64,000 nt of DNA. It comes from Pseudomonas viridiflava (GTDB lineage Bacteria > Pseudomonadota > Gammaproteobacteria > Pseudomonadales > Pseudomonadaceae). Position numbers and translations under genes: made by a program. The notes under the pieces were generated by a model. That model was not told where the DNA came from. It saw only the letters and a program-made list of their open reading frames with translations, and ran no database searches. Of this stretch, positions 55,198 through 64,000 are shown one piece after another (within the stretch, counting starts at the first letter, position 1; every line of letters starts with the position of its first letter). The stretch spans positions 1 through 64,000 of the forward strand of contig NZ_RBTP01000016.1 in assembly GCF_003702045.1 (NCBI RefSeq), in the 5' to 3' direction.

Positions 55198-56124
55198 ATG
55201 GATCGGTTCGATGCGATGCAGGCGTTTGCACGAGTGGTGGAAACCGGCAGTTTCACCAAGGCCGCAGGCACTCTGCACATGAGCAAGACCAGTGTGACGC
55301 AACTGGTGCAACAGTTGGAGGCACGTTTGCGGGTCAAGTTGCTCAACCGCACCACCCGCAAGGTCAACGTGACCGCTGACGGTGCGGTGTATTACGAGCG
55401 TGTGGTCAGGTTGCTGGCCGATATGGACGACGCCGAAACCAGCCTGTCTGGTGCGGCCGCGTTGCCCCGAGGCAGATTGCGGGTCGATGTGCCCAGCCCG
55501 TTTGCCAGCCTCTTGCTGATGCCGGCGTTGCCTGACTTCCATGCGCGTTACCCTGACATCCAGATCGACATGGGCGCCAGCGACCGCGTCGTCGATCTGG
55601 TGCGCGAGAACGTGGACTGTGTATTACGCGGCGGCGAAATCACCGATCAGTCCCTGATCGCGCGACGGGTCGGGGATCTGCTGCTGGGCGTTTACGCCAC
55701 TCCTGGTTATGTGCAGCGAATGGGAACGCCAGCCCATCCGCAGGACCTTGAGAACTCGCATCACCGTATCGTCGGCTATCTGTGGGCGCGTACTGGCAAG
55801 GCGTTGCCGTATGCCATGCGCCGTGGCGAAGAGAGCCTGCATGTTCACGGCCGTTACGTACTGGCAGTGGACGATGGCAATGCCTATCTGGCTGCCGGAC
55901 TTGCGGGCATGGGCGTCCTCTGGCTTCCTGATTACATGGCCAGGCCTCACTTGGCCAGCGGTGGTCTGGTGAGGCTGTTCGAAGACTGGCAAATGGATTC
56001 GATGCCGATGTACGTGGCGTTTCCGCCCAATCGGAATGTCAGCGTCAAGGTTCGGGCGTTCATCGACTGGGTCGCCGAACTGCTCGCCGAACATGCGCCG
56101 CTCAGAATACGTGAGCGACCTTAA
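55198..56124 (+). CDS. LysR-family regulator
   Basis: 308 residues. N-terminal HTH (FARVVETGSFTKAAGTLHMSKTSVTQLVQQLEARL) and a PBP2-type effector domain (residues about 90-300). It belongs to the group with the MDRFDAMQAFARVVETGSF start that is abundant in Pseudomonas. It is divergent from RidA and overlaps by 4 nt at its 3' end with the convergent LysR gene at 56121. Confidence 0.88.
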   Translation: MDRFDAMQAFARVVETGSFTKAAGTLHMSKTSVTQLVQQLEARLRVKLLNRTTRKVNVTADGAVYYERVVRLLADMDDAETSLSGAAALPRGRLRVDVPSPFASLLLMPALPDFHARYPDIQIDMGASDRVVDLVRENVDCVLRGGEITDQSLIARRVGDLLLGVYATPGYVQRMGTPAHPQDLENSHHRIVGYLWARTGKALPYAMRRGEESLHVHGRYVLAVDDGNAYLAAGLAGMGVLWLPDYMARPHLASGGLVRLFEDWQMDSMPMYVAFPPNRNVSVKVRAFIDWVAELLAEHAPLRIRERP

Positions 56125-57038
56125 CGACGCGCCGACAGTTGTTGCGGGGCCAGAAAAGCATCGTGGAAATACTGACGAAACGCCTGCATCGCGGGGCTGA
56201 AGTGGCGTTCACGATGCCAGGCAAGGCCCACACTCATCGCAGTGACCTTGTCGGTCAGAGTCATGGTTTCGATGCGTTTGCCTTCCAGCGACCAAGGACG
56301 GTGTACCAGGTCCGAAAGGATCGCCACGCCGCTGCCATTGGCGACCATGCTGCGCACCGCCTCGACCGAACTGGTGCGGACCCGCACGTTGGGTGTCTGG
56401 TGCGCCATTTGCCAGTAGCGCATGGCGCTCTGTTCGGCTTCATCGACGGTCAGCAGGATGTACGGCTCTTTGGCGACGTCGGCGAGGCTGACGACATCGC
56501 GCTGGCACAGCGGATGATGGCTGGGCAGCCACAGGCGTCGCTCCGAGTTGAACAGCGTTTCCGACACAATATCCGGGTGGGTGATGTTTTCCGTGAGCAC
56601 CACCGCCATGTCGAAGCAACCCTCCAGCAACCCCTGTTCAATGGACTGGCGCTCCTGTTCATGCACCTGGATCGAGACGTCCGGGTGCCAATGCTCCAGC
56701 CGCTGGAGATGGTGGGGCAGGAAGTAGCCAATGACGGTGTAGCTGGCGGCCAGTCGCAACACCCCGCTGGCTCGCACATCAGGTAACGGGCTGTTCAGGG
56801 CATCGTCGACGCTACGCAGTATCACGTAGGCGCGGTTGAGAAAGTGCCGTCCTGCATCGGTCAGGGTCATGCCTTGGGCCGAGCGTTGAAACAACAGGCT
56901 GCCCACAATGTGTTCCAGCTCCTTGATCGCCGTGGTCACCGCAGATTGCGAAATGTTCAGGTGAATCGCAGCCTGTGATATCTGCCCGATCTCTGCGGTA
57001 GCGACGAAATAGCGAATCTGGCGAAGGGTCAGGGACAT
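56121..57038 (-). CDS. LysR-family regulator, likely controlling pxpABC
   Basis: 305 residues. HTH (VATAEIGQISQAAIHLNISQSAVTTAIKELEHIVG) and effector domain. It is divergent from pxpA by 135 nt, with a pair of LysR-type sites between, so it probably regulates the oxoprolinase operon. Inducer unknown. Confidence 0.87.
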   Translation of the reverse strand: MSLTLRQIRYFVATAEIGQISQAAIHLNISQSAVTTAIKELEHIVGSLLFQRSAQGMTLTDAGRHFLNRAYVILRSVDDALNSPLPDVRASGVLRLAASYTVIGYFLPHHLQRLEHWHPDVSIQVHEQERQSIEQGLLEGCFDMAVVLTENITHPDIVSETLFNSERRLWLPSHHPLCQRDVVSLADVAKEPYILLTVDEAEQSAMRYWQMAHQTPNVRVRTSSVEAVRSMVANGSGVAILSDLVHRPWSLEGKRIETMTLTDKVTAMSVGLAWHRERHFSPAMQAFRQYFHDAFLAPQQLSARR

Positions 57039-57059
57039 GGCTTATCCGTCGGTCGGGCT

Positions 57060-57096
57060 ATCTGATTTATAGATAATGGGTTATCTGTTAATAGAT
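57060..57096. promoter_or_regulatory. Tandem LysR-type sites in front of pxpA
   Basis: ATCTGATTTATAGAT (57060-57074) and ATCTGTTAATAGAT (57083-57096) share the arms ATCTG and AGAT. Their centres are about 22 nt apart, roughly two helical turns, as expected for a LysR tetramer. Confidence 0.6.
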
Positions 57097-57173
57097 CTAC
57101 CCAAGGGGTTGGTGCGAATCTAACGTTGTCCGGGTGACATCGCAATTCAGATCACCTGTCAGGAGGGTGCGAC

Positions 57174-57932
57174 ATGCGCAGAGTCGATTTCAATTCGGAC
57201 ATGGGTGAAAGCTTCGGTGCCTGGACCATTGGCGACGGTGTGGATGCCGAACTCATGAGGTTCATCAGCTCGGCCAACGTTGCCACCGGCTTTCACGCGG
57301 GCGACCCCGGCACGATGCGCCGCACGGTCGAACAAGCCAAGCGCCTGGGCGTTGCGGTCGGCGCGCATCCAGGGTTTCACGACCTCGTAGGCTTTGGTCG
57401 CCGCCACATTCAGGCACCGGCTCAGGAACTGGTCGACGACATGCTGTATCAGCTCGGGGCGCTGCGTGAAATTGCACGTGCTCAGGGCGTCAAGCTGCAA
57501 CATTTCAAGCCCCACGGCGCGCTCTACATGCACTTGGCCCGTGACGAAGAAGCCGCTCGCCTGCTGGTCGAGAACCTGCAACGCGTCGAGCCGGAACTGC
57601 TGTTGTATTGCATGCCGGGTTCGGTTATCTGCAAGGTTGCACAGGAACTGGGGCAGCCGGTCATTCGTGAGTTCTATGCCGACCGGGCCTACGACCTCAG
57701 CGGCTCGATTGTCTTCACACGAAACGTTCAGGCTTACGACCCCGGGAAAGTCGCAGCCAGGGTGCTGCGTGCCTGTCAGGAAGGCGTGGTGCGCACGGTC
57801 GAAGATGAAGATATGGCGATCGAATTCGACTCCATCTGCCTGCACAGCGACACTCCCGGCGCACTGGATCTGGCCGAAGCCACGCGCAGCGCGCTGGACA
57901 ACGCGGGTATAGAGGTCAAAGCGCCCAACTGA
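57174..57932 (+). CDS. pxpA: 5-oxoprolinase subunit A (LamB/YcsF family)
   Basis: 252 residues. Starts [17 protein letters not shown], the PxpA N-terminus with NSDMGE metal-like motif, and has [25 protein letters not shown] and HFKPHGALY. With PxpB and PxpC it forms the ATP-dependent 5-oxoprolinase that converts pyroglutamate to glutamate. It is the first gene of the operon, controlled by the divergent LysR. Confidence 0.92.
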   Translation: MRRVDFNSDMGESFGAWTIGDGVDAELMRFISSANVATGFHAGDPGTMRRTVEQAKRLGVAVGAHPGFHDLVGFGRRHIQAPAQELVDDMLYQLGALREIARAQGVKLQHFKPHGALYMHLARDEEAARLLVENLQRVEPELLLYCMPGSVICKVAQELGQPVIREFYADRAYDLSGSIVFTRNVQAYDPGKVAARVLRACQEGVVRTVEDEDMAIEFDSICLHSDTPGALDLAEATRSALDNAGIEVKAPN

Positions 57933-58019
57933 ACCTGGACGCATATCGGGTACGCAGAGACCCGAGTGCATTTGCTGTCGATTGCCTGCCGTTCTCCAAC
58001 TATTCCAAGAGGGACAGAC

Positions 58020-58073
58020 ATGGTCGATTACCACGCCAATCAGGCCGGATGCCATATCGGGAGCAGGGTATGA
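58020..58073 (+). CDS. 17-codon leader-type reading frame before pxpB
   Basis: AGAGGGAC precedes ATG 58020; the 17-residue frame ends in TGA at 58071-58073, overlapping the pxpB ATG (58070) by 4 nt. It could couple translation into pxpB. It could equally be chance or the remnant of a lost gene, because no conserved sequence is known. Confidence 0.3.
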   Translation: MVDYHANQAGCHIGSRV

Positions 58074-58942
58074 ATGCTCCGATTCGCTACAGTTTCGGTG
58101 CCGATGAGCACCTGTTTGCCGAAGTCAGCGAAAGCATGTCGCTGGAGGCCTTTTTCAAAGGCATGGCGGTGACCCGCGCCGTTGAACGATTGGAACTGGA
58201 TGGCGTGCTGGACGTTTGCCTGGCCAACGCCTCGTTCCAGATCCGCTTCGACCCGGACCGGATTGCGCCCCACGCCTTGCTTGAAGCCGTCAGAGAAGCA
58301 GAAGCCGGTGCGGTCGCTGAGCGCACACTGCAGACCCGCATCATCGAAATTCCGGTGCTCTACAACGACCCCTGGACCCATGAAACGCTGATGCGCTTTC
58401 GTGACCGCCATCAGGACCCGAATTCAACGGACCTGGAGTACGCGGCGCGGATCAATAACCTGGCCGATGTCGACGCGTTCATCGCCGCTCACAGCGGTGC
58501 GCCCTGGTTCGTTTCGATGGTGGGCTTCGTCGCCGGTTTACCCTTCATGTTCCAGATGGTCGAGCGCGAGCGCCAGTTGCAGGTTCCCAAGTACCTGCGT
58601 CCACGCACCGACACGCCCAAGCTGACCCTGGGTCACGGCGGCTGCTTTGGCTGTATCTATTCGGTGCGTGGCGCCGGTGGCTATCAAATGTTCGGCGTCA
58701 CGCCGGCCCCGATCTACGATCCGCAACAGCAACTGACCTACCTGAAAGAGCACATGGTGTTTTTCAGGCCGGGCGATATCGTCCAGTTCAAACCCATCGA
58801 CCGCCAAGCCTATGACCAGGCAGTGGCTGATGTGGACGCAGGGCATTTCGATCTGCGTATCCGGCCAGTGGAGTTCTCACTGGACCGTTTTCTGGCTGAT
58901 CCTGCCGGTTATCCGGCTTCATTGCAGGAGGTGCTGGCATGA
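58070..58942 (+). CDS. pxpB: 5-oxoprolinase subunit B (KipI/urea carboxylase-like)
   Basis: 290 residues. KipI-type carboxyltransferase-fold protein (YSFGADEHLFAEVSE, GFVAGLPFMFQM, YLKEHMVFFRPGDIVQFKPI). Works with PxpC in phosphorylation/hydrolysis of oxoproline. ATG 58070 is preferred, with GGAG and GGG just before; it overlaps pxpC by 4 nt. Confidence 0.9.
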   Translation: MNAPIRYSFGADEHLFAEVSESMSLEAFFKGMAVTRAVERLELDGVLDVCLANASFQIRFDPDRIAPHALLEAVREAEAGAVAERTLQTRIIEIPVLYNDPWTHETLMRFRDRHQDPNSTDLEYAARINNLADVDAFIAAHSGAPWFVSMVGFVAGLPFMFQMVERERQLQVPKYLRPRTDTPKLTLGHGGCFGCIYSVRGAGGYQMFGVTPAPIYDPQQQLTYLKEHMVFFRPGDIVQFKPIDRQAYDQAVADVDAGHFDLRIRPVEFSLDRFLADPAGYPASLQEVLA

Positions 58943-59913
58943 TCAAGGTGCTCAAGCCGGGCCTGGCCACATCGGTTCAGGACCTTGGCCGCGAAGGTTA
59001 TTACCACCTGGGCATCCCGCCGTCCGGAGCGCTCGACCAATATGCACTGAGCGCCGCCAACCAACTGGTCGGCAACCCACCGGGCGCTGCCGGTCTTGAA
59101 TGCACCCTGGTGGGACCGGAGCTGGAATTTCAGTGCGATGCATTGGTAGCTGTATGTGGCGCGCACATGACGCCGAGGGTCGATGGCAAAGACATGCACC
59201 ACGACACCGCGTTCGAGGTGACAGCAGGTCAGGTGTTGCGCTTTGACTTCCCGAAGGACGGGGCTCGCGCTTATCTGGCCGTAGCAGGCGGCATCGACGT
59301 GCCATTGGTGCTGGGCAGTCGCTCGACTTATACCCTGGGCGCCCTGGGCGGTTTTGAAGGGCGGCGTCTGGCCGTCGATGACCAATTGCCCCTCGGTGTG
59401 CCCAGCGGAAAAGGTCGTGCTGGCGCCAGCCTGCCGATGGCGTTGCGTCAGTCTCTGGGGGGCGAGGTGTATCTGCGCGTAGTCCCAGGGCTGTATTACG
59501 AACGCCTGACCGAGTACGCCGCCACCAGCTTCTTCTCGGATTCCTGGACCGTCGGTTCTGAGGCGGACCGGATCGGCTATCGCTTCAAGGGTGGCAAGGC
59601 GCTGACGTTCCAGCCCCGCGAGCAGCCGTTCGGTGCGGGATCGGATCCGTCGAATATCGTCGACAGTTGCTACCCGATCGGCTCGATCCAGGTCCCGGCC
59701 GGGCTTGAGCCCATCGTGCTGCACCGCGATGCGGTGTCCGGCGGCGGCTACGCGATGATTGGCACCGTGATCAGCGCCGACCTCGACCTGATCGGCCAGA
59801 TGCAGCCCAATCAGCATGCGCGCTTCATTGCAGTGACGCTGGAAGAAGCCTTGCAGGCGCGCAAGTCGTACAAGAAAAAACTGGCGTGCCTGAGCAGGCT
59901 GTTTTCAGCCTGA
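58939..59913 (+). CDS. pxpC: 5-oxoprolinase subunit C (KipA/AHS2 family)
   Basis: 324 residues beginning MIKVLKPGLATSVQDLGREGY, the start of AHS2/KipA proteins, with GIPPSGALDQYALSAANQLVGNPPGAAGLECTLVGPEL pattern split by typical spacing. Overlaps pxpB by 4 nt; last gene of pxpABC. Confidence 0.92.
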   Translation: MIKVLKPGLATSVQDLGREGYYHLGIPPSGALDQYALSAANQLVGNPPGAAGLECTLVGPELEFQCDALVAVCGAHMTPRVDGKDMHHDTAFEVTAGQVLRFDFPKDGARAYLAVAGGIDVPLVLGSRSTYTLGALGGFEGRRLAVDDQLPLGVPSGKGRAGASLPMALRQSLGGEVYLRVVPGLYYERLTEYAATSFFSDSWTVGSEADRIGYRFKGGKALTFQPREQPFGAGSDPSNIVDSCYPIGSIQVPAGLEPIVLHRDAVSGGGYAMIGTVISADLDLIGQMQPNQHARFIAVTLEEALQARKSYKKKLACLSRLFSA

Positions 59914-60012
59914 GGCGACGTCGCGCCGGGGAAGGGGGTAAACGCATGGGATGACCTGGGCCGAGCGCTGTCTACACCGACACTGTAGCCATCATCAGCA
60001 CCAGGACGTTCC

Positions 60013-61065
60013 ATGACTCATCCCCGAATCGGTTTCGCATGCATGTATCGGCACCCCGAGCGTGACATGTCGGCCAGTCAGTTAAAGATCATCGAAGGCG
60101 CACTCAACCCGCGCACCACCACGTTGCGCTGGATGGACAGCGTCGCGCCGCAGGTCGCCCGCGACCGGCTCCTTGAAGTGATTACCCATAATCTGGCCGC
60201 GCAATTGCGTTTGCTGGCATATGTGGCTGCGTTGCCGCCGACCCTACGCATGGTGCGTCTGGGCAGCGACCTTTTGCCGTTCTACAGCCATCCGAAAGTC
60301 GCGGCGTTTTATCAGGAACCGGCCATCAAGCAGCAGACCGAGCTGGGTTTCGCGGCCATTGGCGAGCTGGCCAGAGCTTCAGACATCCGGCTGTCATTTC
60401 ATCCGGGACAATATTGCGTGCTGGGCTCGGACAAACCGGCAGTGGTTGAAAACAGTCTGGCGGAATTCGAATACCACGCAGACATGATCCGCATGATGGG
60501 TTACGGCCAGCGGTTCCAGGATTTCAAATGCAACGTACACATCGCAGGCGCACGGGGAGGCGAGGGCATTCGCGCACTCTGGCCACGGTTGTCCGAAGTG
60601 GCGCGCAATTGCATCACCTTCGAGAACGAAGAGCGGACCTACGGCGTCGACGATTGTCTCGGGCTGGCCGATCTGGCGCCTGTGGTGCTGGACATTCATC
60701 ATTGCTGGGTCAACGAGAACGATTACATCTCGCCGGATTCGGTACGTGTTCAGCGGGTCATCGACAGTTGGCGCGGCGTCAGGCCCACCATGCACTACTC
60801 GCAACCTCAGGAACGTTTGCAGGCACTGGGATTCAGCGCCGAGCAGAAGCTGGAAATGGATGAGCTGTTGAAGGTCGTCCCCAAGCGCGAGCTGTATGCC
60901 CACAGCGCACAAATGTGGAACCGCTGGACCAACGAGTACGCGCTGAAGTTTCTGGACCGTTTCGACATCATGCTGGAGGCCAAGGACAAGAACCTGGCCT
61001 CACAGGCGTTCTACGAGCAATTCGTGCTACCTGAGCGTGCTCGACAGGTTGACTCAGTTTACTGA
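60013..61065 (+). CDS. uvsE: UV DNA damage endonuclease UvsE/UvdE
   Basis: 350 residues of the UvdE family, a TIM barrel repairing UV photoproducts and abasic sites by nicking 5' of the lesion. Metal-site candidates occur in SFHPGQYCV, ITFENEERTY, LDIHHCW and MHYSQP. Length is in the usual range. The 3' end overlaps the convergent TetR gene by 12 nt. Confidence 0.9.
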   Translation: MTHPRIGFACMYRHPERDMSASQLKIIEGALNPRTTTLRWMDSVAPQVARDRLLEVITHNLAAQLRLLAYVAALPPTLRMVRLGSDLLPFYSHPKVAAFYQEPAIKQQTELGFAAIGELARASDIRLSFHPGQYCVLGSDKPAVVENSLAEFEYHADMIRMMGYGQRFQDFKCNVHIAGARGGEGIRALWPRLSEVARNCITFENEERTYGVDDCLGLADLAPVVLDIHHCWVNENDYISPDSVRVQRVIDSWRGVRPTMHYSQPQERLQALGFSAEQKLEMDELLKVVPKRELYAHSAQMWNRWTNEYALKFLDRFDIMLEAKDKNLASQAFYEQFVLPERARQVDSVY

Positions 61066-61650
61066 CGGGCCACCTTCAGACAGTTTGGCCGCCTGAGCGA
61101 GCATCGTCCCCCGGCAGGCGTCGAGAATCTCGTCTGCCAGCGTCGAGTCGTTTGGGACGGCGCGCGACAACATCACCGCGCCAACGGCGTGGGCCAGCAT
61201 GTCCAGTAGCGCCGCTCGCGAAGCTGTCCGATCGCTCTCTGATTGAGCGTCGGCTTCGGGCGCGAGGGTGGTCAGCAACTGCTCAATGCCATTGGCAAAC
61301 ACATTCCTGACCTCATCCGACTGACGCGATGCATCACCGCCCAGTGCTGCCATCGTGCAGCCAGTCGCCACATCGTCGCGATGTTCTCTGCTCAGATAGT
61401 ACTCAAGGAAACGGGCAGGGCTTACGCCTGCCGACTGCTCCACGATTTTCGACATGCTGCAGGCAGCCGCTTCGGCCATGAGGTCCGCCTTGGACCCGAA
61501 ATGCTTGTAGAACCCGCCGTGGGTGAAACCGGCGGCGGCCATCAGGTCTGCTACACCCACACCGTCATAACCGTGTTCGCGAAACTGCACCGACGCCGTT
61601 TCAACGATGTGCGCGCGGTTCGCTTGCGCCTGCGCTTTGGTGACCCTCAT
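61054..61650 (-). CDS. TetR-family regulator
   Basis: 198 residues. HTH (ANRAHIVETASVQFREHGYDGVGVADLMAAAGFTHGGFYKHFGSKADL) and a C-terminal domain as in the NemR/AcrR-like group (VATGCTMAALGGDASRQ). It is divergent from the SDR gene at 61814, which it probably represses, together with the following membrane protein and oxidoreductase genes. No perfect palindrome was found in the 163-nt gap. Confidence 0.87.
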   Translation of the reverse strand: MRVTKAQAQANRAHIVETASVQFREHGYDGVGVADLMAAAGFTHGGFYKHFGSKADLMAEAAACSMSKIVEQSAGVSPARFLEYYLSREHRDDVATGCTMAALGGDASRQSDEVRNVFANGIEQLLTTLAPEADAQSESDRTASRAALLDMLAHAVGAVMLSRAVPNDSTLADEILDACRGTMLAQAAKLSEGGPSVN

Positions 61651-61813
61651 GAGATGCCTCTGTGCTTATGCGATCCAATTGGGCGGACTATAGCATTGAT
61701 GTTGTCCATCATTAAAGTTGTTGACGATTAAGATGCTGGTCATCATCATTAAGTCAGGTCCTGAGCAAGACTGCCTGGGCACTTCATGATCCTTTCTGCG
61801 AGAGAGCACTCAC

Positions 61814-62602
61814 ATGACTACGCTTCCTTCTGTTCTTGTCACCGGCGCATCCACCGGTATTGGCGCCGTTTACGCCGAGCGTTTCGCCAGCCGTGGTCAC
61901 GATCTGGTGCTGGTGGCCCGCGACAAAGCACGTCTCGACAGTCTCGCTGCACGTCTGCGCGAAGAACATGGCGTTGCGGTGGAAGTGCTGCAAGCTGACC
62001 TGACACACAACGAAGACCTGGCCGTCCTTGAGAAGCGTTTAAGTGACGATGCCCGTATCGGCGTGCTCATCAATAACGCCGGCGCGGCCCAGACGGGCGG
62101 CTTTCTTGACCAGACCACCCACAGCGTCGATCAGTTGATCACCCTGAACATCACCGCTCTGACTCGACTGGCCAGCGCCATTGCGCCACGTCTGGTGCAG
62201 GCAGGCGAGGGCGCGATCGTCAACATTGCTTCGGTCGTAGGGCTGGCACCTGAATTCGGCATGACGGTCTATGGCGCGACCAAGGCATTTGTCGTTTTCC
62301 TGTCTCAAGGCATGAGCCTGGAGCTGGCGGACAAAGGGGTCTACGTGCAGGCGGTATTGCCTGCCGCAACCCGTACTGAAATCTGGGAGCGGGCCGGTAT
62401 CGACATCAATACCCTGCCGGACATCATGGAAGTGCATGACCTGGTCGACGCGGCGCTGGTGGGCTTTGACCGCCGCGAACCGATCACCATCCCGCCGCTG
62501 CGTGACGATGCTCGCTGGGATGCGCTGCAAGCCGCACGTCAGGCACTGCTCGGTGAAATCCGCCAGTCCGAAGTTGCGCAGCGCTATCAAGCGGTTTCCT
62601 GA
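61814..62602 (+). CDS. Short-chain dehydrogenase/reductase
   Basis: 262 residues. TGASTGIG cofactor motif, NNAGAA, catalytic Ser-Tyr-Lys with YGATK (YxxxK) and the DltE-like long end. Divergent from the TetR gene. Substrate unknown; DltE-group SDRs often act on carbonyls and are induced by electrophiles. Confidence 0.85.
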   Translation: MTTLPSVLVTGASTGIGAVYAERFASRGHDLVLVARDKARLDSLAARLREEHGVAVEVLQADLTHNEDLAVLEKRLSDDARIGVLINNAGAAQTGGFLDQTTHSVDQLITLNITALTRLASAIAPRLVQAGEGAIVNIASVVGLAPEFGMTVYGATKAFVVFLSQGMSLELADKGVYVQAVLPAATRTEIWERAGIDINTLPDIMEVHDLVDAALVGFDRREPITIPPLRDDARWDALQAARQALLGEIRQSEVAQRYQAVS

Positions 62603-62664
62603 CCACCGACTGGCCGGATTTGACCGTACCCCCATCGCCCACCCTCTACGCATGAGTACACACC

Positions 62665-63048
62665 ATGAAGTTTCGTCATCTCGCGGTTTTAAGTGCCGTC
62701 TTGTTTTGGCTACTGGCGATTGCCTGGATGTTCATGCCTGCGCAGATGCTGGCGAACTGGGGCGTAGGGTTTTCCAGTGAGACAGGGCTGGTCAGTCGCC
62801 GCGCTGCTGCGTTGTACATGGGCTTTGGGGTGATGTTCTTTCTGGCCAGACACGCAGCGCCATCGGCTGTCCGGTCGGCGCTGGTGAGCGGCTTTGTCAC
62901 GGCGTGTCTGCTGCTGGCTGCGCTGGGGGTGTTCGAACTGATTTCGGGCCGTGCGAATCTGGGGATTCTGGCGGCGGTTGCGTTGGAAACGCTGTTGTCG
63001 CTGGCGTTTTTGTTCGTTCAGCACCGCGACAAACCGCGCGCCGACTGA
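62665..63048 (+). CDS. Small four-helix membrane protein
   Basis: 127 residues with about four hydrophobic helices (LAVLSAVLFWLLAIAWMFMP, AALYMGFGVMFFLA, TACLLLAALGVFELI, ALETLLSLAFLFVQH) and a charged end. No family is recognised with confidence; it lies in a probable operon between an SDR and an oxidoreductase gene. Confidence 0.7.
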   Translation: MKFRHLAVLSAVLFWLLAIAWMFMPAQMLANWGVGFSSETGLVSRRAAALYMGFGVMFFLARHAAPSAVRSALVSGFVTACLLLAALGVFELISGRANLGILAAVALETLLSLAFLFVQHRDKPRAD

Positions 63049-63090
63049 TGCCGCCGTACGCCCTTTGTATTCAACGAGAATTAAACACCC

Positions 63091-64000
63091 ATGAAAGCAT
63101 TCATCATCGACCGTTACGGAAAGAAGGAAGTCGGTCGCATCGGCGAGTTGCCGGATCCGCGTATCGGGGAGAAAGACGTATTGATCCAGGTCCATGCTGC
63201 GGGCGTCAATGTGCTGGACCTCAAGATCAGAAGCGGTGAATTCAAGGCCATTCTGCCGTACAAGCTGCCCTTGGTCCTCGGTAATGACCTGGCGGGCGTC
63301 GTGGTTGCCGTGGGCGCCCGTGTCACAGGCTTCAAACCGGGGGACGAGGTGTATGCCCGTCCCGAGCAAGAGCGCATCGGCAGCTTTGCCGAGTTGATCT
63401 GCGTACGCGAGGATTGCCTGGCACTCAAACCGGCGCACCTAAACATGGTCCAGGCCGCATCCGTTCCTTTGGTGGCGCTCACCGCCTTGCAAGTGCTGGT
63501 GGAAACCGCGAGGCTGAAAAAAGGCCAGCGCGTACTGATCCACGCCGGTTCCGGTGGTGTCGGTACTGTCGCCATTCAATTGGCCAAGCATTTGGGCGCT
63601 TTCGTCGCCACAACGACCAGCACCGGCAATGTGGAATGGGTCAAGGCATTGGGTGCCGATGTGGTGATCGACTACAAGACCCAGCATTTCGAAACGCTGC
63701 TTCAGGGCTACGACGTGGTGTTGAACAGCCTGGGTACGGATGAACTTGAGAAGTCGCTCAAGGTGATGAAGCCAGGCGGCCATCTGATTTCCATTTCCGG
63801 CCCACCCACCCCGACGCTCGCTGAAGAACAGAAACTGAACTGGGTGTTCAAGCAGGTCATGCGCCTGTTGAGTTACGGCATCCGCAAAAAGTCCCGTAAG
63901 CAAGGTGTGGAATACAGCTTCGTGTTCATGCGCGCCAGCGGCTCCCAACTTCAGGAAATCACCCGGTTGATCGAAGCTGGCGTCATCAAGCCGATTCTGG
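63091..64000 (+). CDS. Quinone oxidoreductase/zinc-free MDR protein, partial at the window edge
   Basis: The gene starts at ATG 63091 and runs off the right edge; 303 codons are visible. An MDR-type enzyme with AGVNVLDLKIRSGE, LPLVLGNDLAGVVVAVG and the nucleotide motif HAGSGGVGTVAIQLAKHLG. Zinc ligands are absent, so it is probably an NADPH-dependent enone or quinone reductase. It follows the membrane protein by 42 nt in the TetR-linked group. Confidence 0.85.
   Translation, partial: MKAFIIDRYGKKEVGRIGELPDPRIGEKDVLIQVHAAGVNVLDLKIRSGEFKAILPYKLPLVLGNDLAGVVVAVGARVTGFKPGDEVYARPEQERIGSFAELICVREDCLALKPAHLNMVQAASVPLVALTALQVLVETARLKKGQRVLIHAGSGGVGTVAIQLAKHLGAFVATTTSTGNVEWVKALGADVVIDYKTQHFETLLQGYDVVLNSLGTDELEKSLKVMKPGGHLISISGPPTPTLAEEQKLNWVFKQVMRLLSYGIRKKSRKQGVEYSFVFMRASGSQLQEITRLIEAGVIKPIL

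Noticed and set aside
54655..55542. Long form of the RidA-like protein (295 residues)
   Set aside because: The upstream part runs across the divergent promoter and the LysR gene; the ATG at 55056 has GGAGA and gives the normal 133 residues.

Overview
This window looks like chromosome of a fluorescent- or syringae-type Pseudomonas. It is GC-rich throughout, the gene families (AcuR/AcuI, a TreS very like the P. stutzeri enzyme, the ferulate genes, PxpABC, OprD) are typical of the genus, and several REP-type palindromes of Pseudomonas form (core GCGGACTTGTCCGC and variants) lie between genes. The species cannot be fixed from the sequence alone.

Layout. 0-12.2 kb: a DszA/NtaA-type flavin monooxygenase preceded by the tail of a probable DszC/SfnB-type partner, a secreted tannase/feruloyl-esterase-like hydrolase, tRNA-Cys, several small hypothetical genes, an HxlR regulator divergent from an NAD(P)-binding oxidoreductase, and an AraC-outer membrane protein-MFS-amidase gene set. 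12.2-20.9 kb: a secreted 43-residue peptide gene, tRNA-Leu, an XRE regulator, topoisomerase IB, modABC behind a perfect ModE-type operator, acuR-acuI with the same palindrome in front of each gene, and a tyrosine recombinase. 21.4-33.6 kb: a tightly packed ten-gene operon that I read as a biosynthetic cluster for a nitrogen-nitrogen-bonded metabolite. 33.7-36.6 kb: two DJ-1-family proteins (one with an AraC domain) and a LysR gene split by a -1 frame shift at an A8 run. 36.9-38.9 kb: treS. 39.1-54.0 kb: a phenylpropanoid catabolic region (sigma54 XylR-type regulator, sigma54 promoter, aldehyde dehydrogenase, coniferyl alcohol dehydrogenase, outer-membrane protein, MFS and OprD transporters, MarR regulator, then ech-vdh-fcs-aat). 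54.2-64 kb: a possible Anr-controlled small protein, RidA, LysR regulators, pxpABC, uvsE and a TetR-SDR-membrane protein-quinone oxidoreductase group.

How the genes work together. The ferulate set would take coniferyl alcohol to the aldehyde and to ferulate, activate it (Fcs), hydrate and cleave it to vanillin (Ech) and oxidise vanillin (Vdh), with uptake through OprD and MFS proteins. The pxp operon recycles 5-oxoproline to glutamate. modABC imports molybdate.

The most exciting part is 21.4-33.6 kb. A stand-alone cupin overlaps by 8 nt a truncated methionyl-tRNA-synthetase-like protein. These are the two halves of the hydrazine synthetases known from s56-p1 and triacsin biosynthesis, where they are fused. 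They sit with a lysine/ornithine N-hydroxylase, a glycine-oxidase-like FAD enzyme, a fused SbnA-SbnB 2,3-diaminopropionate synthase, a second flavoprotein, a LysE exporter, an iron-type alcohol dehydrogenase, a beta-lactamase-fold hydrolase and a cytoplasmic AmiC-like binding protein. No NRPS or PKS gene is present in the window, so the product would be a small NRPS-independent hydrazine- or diaza-type compound. That reading is inference and its structure cannot be deduced here.
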